DNA from: Algoriphagus iocasae
Lineage (GTDB): Bacteria > Bacteroidota > Bacteroidia > Cytophagales > Cyclobacteriaceae
Assembly (NCBI RefSeq): GCF_014206875.1
Contig: NZ_JACIJO010000001.1
Location: 1,656,780 to 1,720,779 of the forward strand
Length of the DNA stretch: 64,000 nt
Direction: 5' to 3'
Translations under genes and position numbers: made by a program
Shown here: positions 36,012 through 44,247 of the stretch, piece by piece
Layout of the letters: each line of letters opens with the position of its first letter
Position numbering within the stretch: the first letter of the stretch is position 1
Notes under the pieces: model-generated
The model's input: only the letters and a program-made list of their open reading frames with translations
Database searches by the model: none
What the model was told of the DNA's origin: nothing

Positions 36012-36419
36012 CCAAGGGATTATTTTGGGAGGTTGTTAAGGAAATCAGGCCTACATTCTATAAAAGCAAGTAGGTATTAGAATGTAAATCAGGTTATATT
36101 TTGGTTCGGAATAAACCCTAAAAACAGGGGTTTATTCCTTATTGAAACATAATATCAATATGTTTATAAGAATTACTGAAAATTCCATACTTAGATTTAG
36201 TGATTATTTTTAAATGGGAAGGTTCATTGGATTAAAAATCATTGGATGTGAAGTATGGGTTTTGGCTGCTATTTCAGATGAGATGCCAAGCAATAGGTAT
36301 TGCTGAAGAATCAAAATGTATTAAGTTACATCCTCTATTTGATTGAGGAATAGCTTGTTTGCAAGAGTCTAAAATTGGGGAACTTTGAAATAAAACTGCA
36401 AGTAAGGGCTTGAGCTAAA
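36012..36419. other. Intergenic region, convergent genes, with a hairpin
   Basis: No gene. A terminator-like stem at 36108-36138 is described separately. Confidence 0.5.
36108..36138. terminator. Probable terminator between convergent genes
   Basis: GGAATAAACCC (36108-36118) and GGGTTTATTCC (36128-36138) form a perfect 11-base stem with a 9-base loop. The U-tract is weak (TTATTG), so it may be only a stabilising hairpin. Confidence 0.6.
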
Positions 36420-37190
36420 TCATCCAGAATGGTTTTCTCCACCAAGCCATTCTTTGAATCTGTTGACTCTATCTCGACTGACAATGATTTCCTCTTTAAA
36501 AGAAATTTTTGGATTGATTTTGAGTCTACTGTTTGAATAAACCAATACGTCTTTGATTGCATTTAGGTGAATCATGAAACTACGGTTAACCCTAAAAAAC
36601 TTGGTTGGATTGAGTATCTCTTCTAAAGATTCCATTTTATAGTCCGTAATTAACCTTTTTCCATCCTCCAAGAAAAGATAGGTGTTCCTTCCTTCAGAGT
36701 TAAAAAGTTGGATGGATTCAGTTGGAATTGTGTGAATATGCTCTCCTATTTTTACCATAAAACGTTCTTTGTATGTGGGCTTTTTGAAATACTGCCATAG
36801 CTCCTTGTTCTGACTTTGATTCATAGACTTACCGCTCAATTGCTGGAATTTATCCAAGGCCGCTTCAAATGCAGCATACCTTATTGGCTTTACCAAGTAA
36901 TCAATTCCATTTGCTTGAAAGGCCTCCAGTGCATATTGGCTGTGGGCGGTAATGAAAATTACAGGTTTGAAAAATGAAACCTGATCCAATGCCTGGAAAG
37001 AAAGTCCGTCTTCCAGTTGGACATCCACTAATAATAAATCGGCCTCTTCACCATAGTTGCTCAATAGAGGTACAGCTTCGGCTATGGAGGAGGCAACACC
37101 AAGAATAGCTGATTCAGGGTCATATTTATTCAAAAAGTGACCTAATTTCTCAATTGCAGGAAGTTCATCTTCAATCAGTATTACTTTCAT
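36420..37190 (-). CDS. LytTR family response regulator
   Basis: A 256-residue regulator. The receiver domain (1-115) has IEDE acidic residues, the phosphoacceptor Asp 56 in LLLVDVQLEDG, TAHS and KPIR with the conserved Lys. The LytTR DNA-binding domain follows (FMVKIGEHIHTIPTESIQLFNSEGRNTYLFLEDGKR, FFRVNRSFMIHLNAI, SRDRVNRFKEWL). It is the last gene of a three-gene operon; its start overlaps the stop of the upstream kinase-like gene by four bases (ATGA). It should be phosphorylated by the kinase at 38248. Targets are unknown; the secreted repeat protein upstream is a candidate. Confidence 0.95.
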   Translation of the reverse strand: MKVILIEDELPAIEKLGHFLNKYDPESAILGVASSIAEAVPLLSNYGEEADLLLVDVQLEDGLSFQALDQVSFFKPVIFITAHSQYALEAFQANGIDYLVKPIRYAAFEAALDKFQQLSGKSMNQSQNKELWQYFKKPTYKERFMVKIGEHIHTIPTESIQLFNSEGRNTYLFLEDGKRLITDYKMESLEEILNPTKFFRVNRSFMIHLNAIKDVLVYSNSRLKINPKISFKEEIIVSRDRVNRFKEWLGGENHSG

Positions 37191-38251
37191 TGGATTGCAG
37201 GTTGTACTGGAGGTTGGGAATTAAATTGCCGCTCCAGAGGAATATAAATGGAAAATACATTGAGGTCTTGCCAGTGCAGCTTGCCATTTAGCCAGCCATA
37301 TTGGGATTTGATGACCTTGAGGGTATCGATCAACAACTCATTATTGGTCAGGGAATAATTGGTGTCAAACTTAATGATGAGATCGTTATCCGAGAGTTCA
37401 AAGTTGAGAGGTAAAGGCAGGGATGCTGATGAAAGCTGCGAGTAGGCTATTGCTTCTAGAATTTTTGTCAAGGTGCGCGGTACGATCAATAAATCCTTGC
37501 TTTCTGGAAGTTGGCTCAGCTTGATGTTTTTACCGACAAACTGTTTAAAAAAGTTCTGGGTGCTTTGCATCGCCTGAAGTTCTTCTTTCAACAGAACCAA
37601 TTCTTCCTGATTTTTTAGGGAATGCCTGTAAATATCCGCCAATAACAGAATTCCCTCATCTGCCATGATCAAATCATCTTCTTTAATTCTGATTACGATG
37701 GATTCAAGCCCTACCAATAGGAACTCCGGATTCATCATGTAGTGAAACAGATCTTTGTTTTTCTCCAATACTTCCTTTTCCACTTTTTCCAGTTCCAGCT
37801 CTTGCTGAAATTTGTTGTGGATATAGTAATAGCCAACATAATGCCCTTGGTACATCAGGGAAACAAAAAGGAAAAGACCATTGAAAATCTGTAATTCAGT
37901 GGAATAGACCATTGGATCGCTCATATTTTCAAACCAGGAGAAATAGGAGATGAGCATCCCACTGGTCAATAACAGGCTTCCAGCACCGGTGAGAATCACT
38001 AATCTGATCACCTGCTTTTTAAAGCCAGAAGAGGAGGTTAGCTTAGACTCAAACAGGTTGATTAAAAGCCTGTTGCCTTCCAGAATCAAATAGCTACTTG
38101 CGATGCAGAATATCAACTCCCGAGTGAAAAAGTCCTCTAAGGCTGTTCCCACCGTATCGAAGGCCAGCAAAACACAAAGGTACACCAATGCTCCAACTCC
38201 TAAAGGAAGCAGCAATCTAGTCAAGGGGTTATGTTTTAGAACCTTGGTCAT
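37187..38251 (-). CDS. LytS/YehU-type sensor kinase, apparently degenerate (pseudokinase)
   Basis: A 354-residue protein with about four membrane helices in residues 10-150, a coiled linker and a His_kinase-like region. Where the active family has NPHFLFN it reads NPEFLLV (174-180), so the phosphoacceptor His is replaced by Glu 176. The ATP-binding N-box (normally LVENAxKH) reads KILEAIAYSQLSS, and the glycine-rich G-box is not visible. It therefore should neither bind ATP normally nor autophosphorylate. It overlaps its neighbours by four bases at both ends, so it is kept in the operon. It may act as a partner that modulates the intact kinase; that is inference. Confidence 0.8.
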   Translation of the reverse strand: MTKVLKHNPLTRLLLPLGVGALVYLCVLLAFDTVGTALEDFFTRELIFCIASSYLILEGNRLLINLFESKLTSSSGFKKQVIRLVILTGAGSLLLTSGMLISYFSWFENMSDPMVYSTELQIFNGLFLFVSLMYQGHYVGYYYIHNKFQQELELEKVEKEVLEKNKDLFHYMMNPEFLLVGLESIVIRIKEDDLIMADEGILLLADIYRHSLKNQEELVLLKEELQAMQSTQNFFKQFVGKNIKLSQLPESKDLLIVPRTLTKILEAIAYSQLSSASLPLPLNFELSDNDLIIKFDTNYSLTNNELLIDTLKVIKSQYGWLNGKLHWQDLNVFSIYIPLERQFNSQPPVQPAIQ

Positions 38252-39273
38252 TTTGGAATACTGGGAAAGATAAAGGGCAAGTTTACAAAGAAACAGGCTT
38301 GGGATTCTTGGATGGAAATCTGCTGATTGCCATAGAGATTGTAACGGGCTTTCAGATTGGTAAGTCCTATACCGATAGAAGGGATTTGCTCTGGCTTTCG
38401 CGTGATGGTATTATTGACGACAACCTTATCCTGGTCTGCAGTAATAGTAATTTTTAGCGGGTGCTCCTGACTTGCCACGTTATGCTTAAGAGCATTTTCT
38501 ACCAACAATTGAATAGCCAAGGCAGGCAGTTGCTGTCGAAGTGCTTCTGGTTTGATGCGCTTTTCCAAGATTACTTTCTCTCCATACCTGACATTCATCA
38601 GATGCATGTAATTCTCTACGATCTTCAACTCCTGTTCCAGGGAATTCAGTGGTTGTATTCCGTTTTTTATCAGATGCTTGAAGTTATAGGCAAGCTTTCG
38701 AATAAAATTCTCTGCCTGATCAGGATTTGTGGCAATCAGATTGGATGCAGTGTTGAGTGAATTAAAGAGGAAATGCGGGGTCAACTGGGAGCGGAGGAGT
38801 CTGTATTGTAGTTCTTCTTTGTTTCGCTCGTTTCTTAGCTGCTGAATGGTGTTTTTGGAGAATTGGGCATAAGCTATCCATGAATAATTGATCCAAACGA
38901 TTAAAATAGATATTATCAGACCTACTATACTTCCTTTCAAGGTTAACCCCTTTCCGATTCCCAAATCATTTTCACCTATTCCGTAGGTCATTAGACTTTC
39001 CAATAAATAGGAATAAAAGCTGAGGGTACCCCATGTCAGCAGAAATAATAAGATATACAAGCTTTCATTTCCCTGGTCCCAGGAAGGGTTCTTTTTTATA
39101 GCTGAACTGCCAAAATGTATTCCCAATCCAGCAATAGAGCTGATCAGAAGTGCAGCTCCCTGAAACCAGGGAGCTTTTACAAGCCAGTCTATCAAACCTC
39201 CATTGTATAATAGATAGGAGCCTAAACTGAGAATTAAAAGGAAGGATAGGAAAACCGAAAGAGCTCTTGACAT
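38248..39273 (-). CDS. LytS/YehU-type sensor histidine kinase, intact
   Basis: A 341-residue kinase with four membrane helices (about residues 5-135), then the family His_kinase motif LLRSQLTPHFLFNSLNT with phosphoacceptor His 167, and a HATPase domain with LLVENALKHN (N-box) and GIGLTNLKARYNLYG (G-box). It is the first gene of the operon, followed by the degenerate kinase and the LytTR regulator, all with overlapping ATGA junctions. The sensed signal is not visible; there is no extracytoplasmic domain, only a small membrane sensor. Confidence 0.95.
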   Translation of the reverse strand: MSRALSVFLSFLLILSLGSYLLYNGGLIDWLVKAPWFQGAALLISSIAGLGIHFGSSAIKKNPSWDQGNESLYILLFLLTWGTLSFYSYLLESLMTYGIGENDLGIGKGLTLKGSIVGLIISILIVWINYSWIAYAQFSKNTIQQLRNERNKEELQYRLLRSQLTPHFLFNSLNTASNLIATNPDQAENFIRKLAYNFKHLIKNGIQPLNSLEQELKIVENYMHLMNVRYGEKVILEKRIKPEALRQQLPALAIQLLVENALKHNVASQEHPLKITITADQDKVVVNNTITRKPEQIPSIGIGLTNLKARYNLYGNQQISIQESQACFFVNLPFIFPSIPK

Positions 39274-39319
39274 GTAATGTTGCTAGATGCTGGATTTGAA
39301 AATTTACCGAAACTACTGA

Positions 39320-40426
39320 TTAGGAGGCACATCTAGCAACTTCGCCCAGGAAGTGGGAAGATTCTATGGAGTTTTTGGCAATTTCCATGATTTTGGTTTT
39401 TACTTTTTCGGAACCCTGTTTTTTACAAACATATGTCAGCAGTTCAGATTTGAAATGGTCACTTTCTATACTTTCTACGCCATCGAGAATAATCAAAGAT
39501 CTCCCTTCGTCCATATTTCCTTTATCAAAAGCTGTTTTCAATAGCTCATTTTTGAAATGATCTGAATCTATTGCCGGTACCAGTTCATCCACCATGAACT
39601 TTAACTCCTGATTGGAAAGGGAACTGAAGGTTATTGTTTTGGCAATTTCAGTTTTGAAATGATCGCTGTCTACCATTTTGATCAATTGAATAGATTCTTT
39701 GCCTTTGCCCTCCATAATGTTGGTTTTGAAGATTGGCTTCAGAAGTTCTGTTTTGAAATGATCAGAATCCAGTGCGCTTACCACCTTGTTTAGCTGACTT
39801 ACATTTTTAAAATAGCTGGGATCAATTTTCTTATACACTTCGAGTTGGTAATGGTCAGAGTCAATTTCAGACATCGTCTTGTCAATGCAGGCAGAAATAT
39901 CTGTTGCATTAAGGTTTTTTTTCAACAGCAAACCCAAATAAGTGCTTTTTAAATAATCTCCATTCAGCTGATCTATCAATTCCAAAACAGCCGATGCTCC
40001 CCCTTTTGAATAGTGCGAAGCCACCCGTTCTTCAGCCCCCAAGGTTGTACTGTTCATGATTTCTGGAAGTATTTCGGCCAACCAAACTCTTCCATCCGGT
40101 TCAAAAGCTTTGTTTCTTCCCCCTTCTTTATATTCATGTTTCAGGCCGTTTCCATCATTTTTGATTACGATAGCCCTTGAGTTTCCAAAAGTGGTTTTTT
40201 CAATTTTCAATTGACTACCAGGCGAAACTGAGGAAACTGATTTTCCATCTGCACTTATTTTTATAGTTCCATTGTACTCTATTTTGAGTTTTTGATTATT
40301 GTCCTTATAGACATAACTCGTATTGCTACCATTACTGGAGGTGCTGATAGATTGGCCACTCACTGTAGCAATGTGAAAAAAAGTCACGAGGAGGATAGTG
40401 GCTAAATTTTTTATTGAAATATTCAT
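39320..40426 (-). CDS. Secreted protein with SDHFK-type repeats
   Basis: A 368-residue exported protein; ATG 40426 starts the signal peptide MNISIKNLATILLVTFFHIATVSGQ. The N-terminal half is beta-rich (KIEYNGTIKISADGKSVSSVSPGSQLKIEKTTFGNSRAIVI). Then GRVWLAEILPEIMNSTTLGAEERVASHYSKGGASAVLELI leads into six imperfect helical repeats of about 35-45 residues, each with S-D/S-H-[FY]-x3-[EV], for example SDHYQLEVYK, SDHFKTELLK, SDHFKTEIAK, SDHFKNELLK, SDHFKSELLT, SSHFLGEVAR. I recall this domain pair ('WLAxxLPExxRxT... sDYxKxxxL') in uncharacterised proteins of other phyla, some with M56 peptidase domains. It lies 46 bases upstream of the kinase operon on the same strand, so it may be part of it. 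Confidence 0.8.
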   Translation of the reverse strand: MNISIKNLATILLVTFFHIATVSGQSISTSSNGSNTSYVYKDNNQKLKIEYNGTIKISADGKSVSSVSPGSQLKIEKTTFGNSRAIVIKNDGNGLKHEYKEGGRNKAFEPDGRVWLAEILPEIMNSTTLGAEERVASHYSKGGASAVLELIDQLNGDYLKSTYLGLLLKKNLNATDISACIDKTMSEIDSDHYQLEVYKKIDPSYFKNVSQLNKVVSALDSDHFKTELLKPIFKTNIMEGKGKESIQLIKMVDSDHFKTEIAKTITFSSLSNQELKFMVDELVPAIDSDHFKNELLKTAFDKGNMDEGRSLIILDGVESIESDHFKSELLTYVCKKQGSEKVKTKIMEIAKNSIESSHFLGEVARCAS

Positions 40427-40772
40427 GGTGATAATTTTTAGTGGGACAAATGTGTGATTCAAAAGTGCTGGGAATATGTGAATGAAAAAATCAGATGGTC
40501 ATCAACTGTTAAATATGTGGAGCGAATTGTCGATAATTTGGCCTTAATAAAATTTAATGACAGACCTAAGGTATTCATCGGGACAGGCTATCAGAGATAC
40601 ATGCTTTTTATGGTCTCAGTTTCCGGCTAGTTTAGTTTTGCTCCAGATCCATCCTATATGTCTTTGAGGTAGGTTCTCCTATCGGTTCAGCATCACCGGA
40701 TCTCCTTGGACAGTGGTCCAAGTCGCTTGAAAGTATTTTATGCCTACTAAAGATTGATAGATTCAATCCAGC
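40427..40772. other. Intergenic region
   Basis: No gene. ATCGGGACAGGCT near 40578 is a half copy of the REP-like element at 29936. Confidence 0.5.
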
Positions 40773-41615
40773 TTAGGAGTTTGTTAATATTGAATTCCAG
40801 GTGGCTTGAATTTTTGCCGGAATTGGTTTTAATAAGGTGAGAAGAACAGCGGCTTTGCAGAAAGGGTTAATATACTTTGAAAGTCCCCTTGGGTTTCTTA
40901 ATGGCCCATTGAGAAAGTAATCAAAAAACTCTTGGTGTTTTTGATTTAATAGATCAATGGTCATTTTTTTGGCGGCTTTGTTGGTGGATTTTCTGCGTGA
41001 GTTGGCTCTTATCCTATAATAGAAGCCTACAAACGGAAGTTTGACAACTTTTCCCCCATGTTTGAGTAGGTTGATCCAAAACTCCCAATCTTCCCAACCA
41101 AAGCAGAACCTTGGATCAAATCCCCCGGTTTTTTCCCAATCGGATTTTCTGAACAGAGAGGAGACAAATATCATATTATCCTGAGCAAGCTGTTCGAGTG
41201 AGAATGGTTTCAGAATCCAGTGCCCTGTTTTCCCACCAAATTTTTCTGCTTCGCAGTAAACCAGTTTTATATCCGGGTCTGATTCCAGCTCCTTTACTGC
41301 TTGTTCGATGTAATCGGGATGGATCCTGTCATCCCCATCCACTGGAAGAATGTATTTCCCATTCGCATGGTGGATTCCCTGATTCCTGGCAATAGATGGA
41401 CCCTGGTTACATTGTTGAAATACTCTGATTTTTTCAGGGTACTGATTGGCCCATTTTACCAAAATGGACTTACTCTCGTCTGCCGACCCATCATCCATCA
41501 CGATAATTTCAAAATGGGGATAGTGGATGGCCATGCAGGATGAAAGGGTTTCTTCCAGGTAGGGTGCTGCATTGTAGCAGGGAATCACGATCGAAACCAA
41601 TGGATAATGAGGCAT
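40773..41615 (-). CDS. GT2 family glycosyltransferase
   Basis: A 280-residue GT-A fold enzyme: VSIVIPCYNAAPYLEETLSSCMA, IIVMDDGSADES, then the DxD-like VDGDDRIHPDYIE and the acceptor region GFDPRFCFGWEDWEFWI. It transfers a sugar from a nucleotide-sugar donor to a growing glycan on the cytoplasmic face of the membrane. It is the last gene of a six-gene minus-strand operon, four bases after the preceding glycosyltransferase. A hydrophobic C-terminal stretch (KAAVLLTLLKPI) may contact the membrane. Donor and linkage cannot be read. Confidence 0.92.
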   Translation of the reverse strand: MPHYPLVSIVIPCYNAAPYLEETLSSCMAIHYPHFEIIVMDDGSADESKSILVKWANQYPEKIRVFQQCNQGPSIARNQGIHHANGKYILPVDGDDRIHPDYIEQAVKELESDPDIKLVYCEAEKFGGKTGHWILKPFSLEQLAQDNMIFVSSLFRKSDWEKTGGFDPRFCFGWEDWEFWINLLKHGGKVVKLPFVGFYYRIRANSRRKSTNKAAKKMTIDLLNQKHQEFFDYFLNGPLRNPRGLSKYINPFCKAAVLLTLLKPIPAKIQATWNSILTNS

Positions 41616-41619
41616 TTGA

Positions 41620-42360
41620 TCAGGAGTTTAGGTTTTTGAAAAATTTCTTGCGCTTGGTATTTAAATAGGAAAAATAGCTTCTGCCTTCCCACTTGTATTC
41701 ATAGACATATCTCTCCTCGGTGGTCAAAAGCAATTGTTCCCTTTCAGATTTGGTCTTTAAAGTCTGGCTTTCCAGATGGTACACATGAGAATCGGTAACT
41801 AGCCCATGAAGAACCTGTTTGGCCTGCAGGGTTTTGGCATAATCATTATCGGCATACCAGAACTTAAAACGTTCATCCAATAACCCGGTCCTTTCCAACA
41901 TGCTTCTCTTAAAGAAAAGGCACCATCCTGCTATATGTTTTCTCACTTCGTAACCCCAATGAACCCCTGAGTTTGCCTGTACACCACGTTCCTCGTGATT
42001 CATGGGACAGTAGGGGGATGCGCTGTTCATATCGGGGAAACATTCAAATGCCTTCAATAAGTTGCTGGCCCAATTAGGCTGAAACAACAGGTCATTGTTG
42101 CAAAGGCAGATAAAGGGAGCTTTTCCACTCCGGATCCCCATGTTCATGAAACGGTTGTAATTGAATGGCCTCTTGGGAAATTTTGTATTGCAATAGGGAT
42201 ATACATAGGAATGGGTATCCGCTGATTCATAAACCTGGATCAGGAATCGGATTTTATCCGGGTCTTCTGAAGCAAGAAGACTTTCTATGGCCTGACAAGT
42301 GATTTCCCGGAGTTCCTGGGTTCGGGCATTAGAGAGAATGATGATGTCTATTTCCTGCAT
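41620..42360 (-). CDS. GT2 family glycosyltransferase
   Basis: A 246-residue GT2-like enzyme beginning MQEIDIIILSNARTQELREITCQAIESLL, which is shorter than usual. It has the CNNDLLFQPNWA DxD-like segment and MLERTGLLDERFKFWYADNDYAKTLQ as the acceptor loop. ATG 42360 overlaps the end of the upstream gene by 32 bases and lacks the non-conserved tail of the longer frame. It belongs to the glycan operon. Sugar specificity is unknown. Confidence 0.85.
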   Translation of the reverse strand: MQEIDIIILSNARTQELREITCQAIESLLASEDPDKIRFLIQVYESADTHSYVYPYCNTKFPKRPFNYNRFMNMGIRSGKAPFICLCNNDLLFQPNWASNLLKAFECFPDMNSASPYCPMNHEERGVQANSGVHWGYEVRKHIAGWCLFFKRSMLERTGLLDERFKFWYADNDYAKTLQAKQVLHGLVTDSHVYHLESQTLKTKSEREQLLLTTEERYVYEYKWEGRSYFSYLNTKRKKFFKNLNS

Positions 42361-43303
42361 GGGTTTTATTGATGGTTTTTCTCCTGAAATTGATTGCTTT
42401 GAAATAGAAGGAAACGACTGTTGGCCAGTCATACATTCCTGCCAGTTTTTTCAGATGGCCGAAGCTGGTCAATGGGCCATGGTACATGATGTATTTAAAA
42501 AGCTGTTTTTTTCGATCTTCGTTGAGGGCAGATAACCGGGCTGTTTCTGATTCGGAAAAAAGCATGTTTTTAGAGAGGGTCTCCGAAAGCCAGGTTCTGA
42601 GGTTTAGCTCTCCATACCGCATAGTCTGGGTTGCCTGACTGACACTTTTCCCGTGGACACGGATAAGTGTATAGGCGTTTTTATTCTGGATGAACTGGAT
42701 TCTTGCGCCCGCCAGAACGCATTGCATCCAATACTGCCAATCTTCGGTATGTGCGATGGATTCGGGGAAATTGCCGGCTTTTTTTGCCAAATCCTTTCGG
42801 ATCATCGGGCTACTGACCACTGCCAGATTATTTCGGATCAATTGTTCCATGGCAAAAGCACCTTCTCCTGAAAAGCGGATCATCCATTCCCTTCCCAACA
42901 TTTCCTGATCCGGAAATTTGGTTTTGGAAAACCCGTCCTGGAAATAGTAGTTTTCTGTGTAGGTTAAATCTGCCTCCTGAAACTTTTTGAAGTAGGCTAC
43001 CTGCACTTCCAATTTTTCCTTGCTCAAAAGATCATCAGCATCCAAAAACTGGATCAGGTCTCCGTTTGACTTGCTCAGACCATAGTTCCTGGCCTTGGAA
43101 ACTCCTTGGTTTTGCTGATAGAAATACTGGATCCTTGGTTCTTTGGTCTGCCAACTTCTGACTACTTCCATGGTCTGGTCGGTGGAACCGTCGTCTATGA
43201 CGATGGCTTCCCAGTCCTGGTAGGTCATGGCTTGTAAATTGGAAAAGCATTCGTGCAGATACCTGCTGTAATTATAGCATGGAATAATAATGGAGACTTT
43301 CAT
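42329..43303 (-). CDS. GT2 family glycosyltransferase
   Basis: A 324-residue GT2 enzyme: MKVSIIIPCYNYSRYLHECFSNL, IVIDDGSTDQTMEV, LIQFLDADDLLSKEKLE (DxD), and the acceptor loop NFPESIAHTEDWQYWM. The start at 43303 is the ATG immediately before the Rossmann-like strand and overlaps the upstream gene stop by four bases. A longer in-frame extension to 43474 would overlap the upstream gene and is not conserved. Third glycosyltransferase of the operon. Confidence 0.92.
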   Translation of the reverse strand: MKVSIIIPCYNYSRYLHECFSNLQAMTYQDWEAIVIDDGSTDQTMEVVRSWQTKEPRIQYFYQQNQGVSKARNYGLSKSNGDLIQFLDADDLLSKEKLEVQVAYFKKFQEADLTYTENYYFQDGFSKTKFPDQEMLGREWMIRFSGEGAFAMEQLIRNNLAVVSSPMIRKDLAKKAGNFPESIAHTEDWQYWMQCVLAGARIQFIQNKNAYTLIRVHGKSVSQATQTMRYGELNLRTWLSETLSKNMLFSESETARLSALNEDRKKQLFKYIMYHGPLTSFGHLKKLAGMYDWPTVVSFYFKAINFRRKTINKTHAGNRHHHSL

Positions 43304-44247
43304 AGGAATGAATAATAAACTGCCTTGAGTTTTAAGCCAAAAGAATAGCGGAAGGCAAAGCCCACTTTTTTGAAGAAAGAACCAGGAAGGATTGCCAATA
43401 GAAGCTCTTGGTGTTTGAAAATTTGCCAGCCGAGGGTAAAACTGAAAAAAGAGTTTTCCCGGGCTAGGGCCCAATCTGCAAATGGATGGATGAAAGGATT
43501 TCCGACATGTTGCTGGTTGTAACGCTCACAGCTCATAAGCCAGCTGTTTTCTCTTTTAATCCTGTTTTTGGCTCTTTCTATTCCTGATAATACCTGCTTT
43601 TTTCCCAACAAATCCGTTTGGTTGGCTGCATGCTGCCGGTAATTGACCAGCGCTCTTGGAACGAAACCGATAGTACCTTTAGCCAAGGCCACATAGGTTA
43701 TCCAATGATCGTAATACCCGGTATCAGGAAACGGAATCGCTGCTTTCAAAAGGGATTTTTGGAACAACATGCTATGTCCTGAAATACAATTGAACAATAA
43801 GAAAGGCTCTTGACGGTTCCAGTTTTTCAACCGGAATTTATCGGACATTTTTATTCCCATATCCTTTCCATCTGCATCGATCAAAATAGAATCATGGTAA
43901 ACGATCTGATGTCCCTTTAATGCTTCTGCCAATAGCTGGACTTTTTCCGGGTGCCAGATATCATCCTGATCACATGGGGCTATCAGGTTACCCGTACAGT
44001 CTTGGAATACCTGTTCAAAGTTCCTTTGAAGCCCCAGTTTAATTGGGTTTACCTCCAGACCGATATAAGGGTATTGAGACTGGAATTCTCTGATGATTTC
44101 CACTGTGCCATCTGTGGATTGGTCATCTCTGATTCTGATTTCTATAGGTTGATAGGTCTGGCTGACCAGAGATTCCAATTGCTCCTTCAAGTAGGCTTCC
44201 CCGTTATAGGTACACAGTGCAATAGATATTAATGGTTTGTTATTCAT
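43300..44247 (-). CDS. GT2 family glycosyltransferase (rhamnosyltransferase-like)
   Basis: A 315-residue GT2 enzyme: LISIALCTYNGEAYLKEQLESLVSQTY, IRDDQSTDGTVEI, LIAPCDQDDIWHPEKVQLL (DxD region). The pattern CTYNG...DQDD is that of dTDP-rhamnosyltransferase-type and capsule GT2 enzymes; specificity is a guess. ATG 44247 overlaps the ABC exporter stop by eight bases, so translation is coupled. The preceding in-frame ATG (44271) lies inside the exporter gene. Confidence 0.9.
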   Translation of the reverse strand: MNNKPLISIALCTYNGEAYLKEQLESLVSQTYQPIEIRIRDDQSTDGTVEIIREFQSQYPYIGLEVNPIKLGLQRNFEQVFQDCTGNLIAPCDQDDIWHPEKVQLLAEALKGHQIVYHDSILIDADGKDMGIKMSDKFRLKNWNRQEPFLLFNCISGHSMLFQKSLLKAAIPFPDTGYYDHWITYVALAKGTIGFVPRALVNYRQHAANQTDLLGKKQVLSGIERAKNRIKRENSWLMSCERYNQQHVGNPFIHPFADWALARENSFFSFTLGWQIFKHQELLLAILPGSFFKKVGFAFRYSFGLKLKAVYYSFL

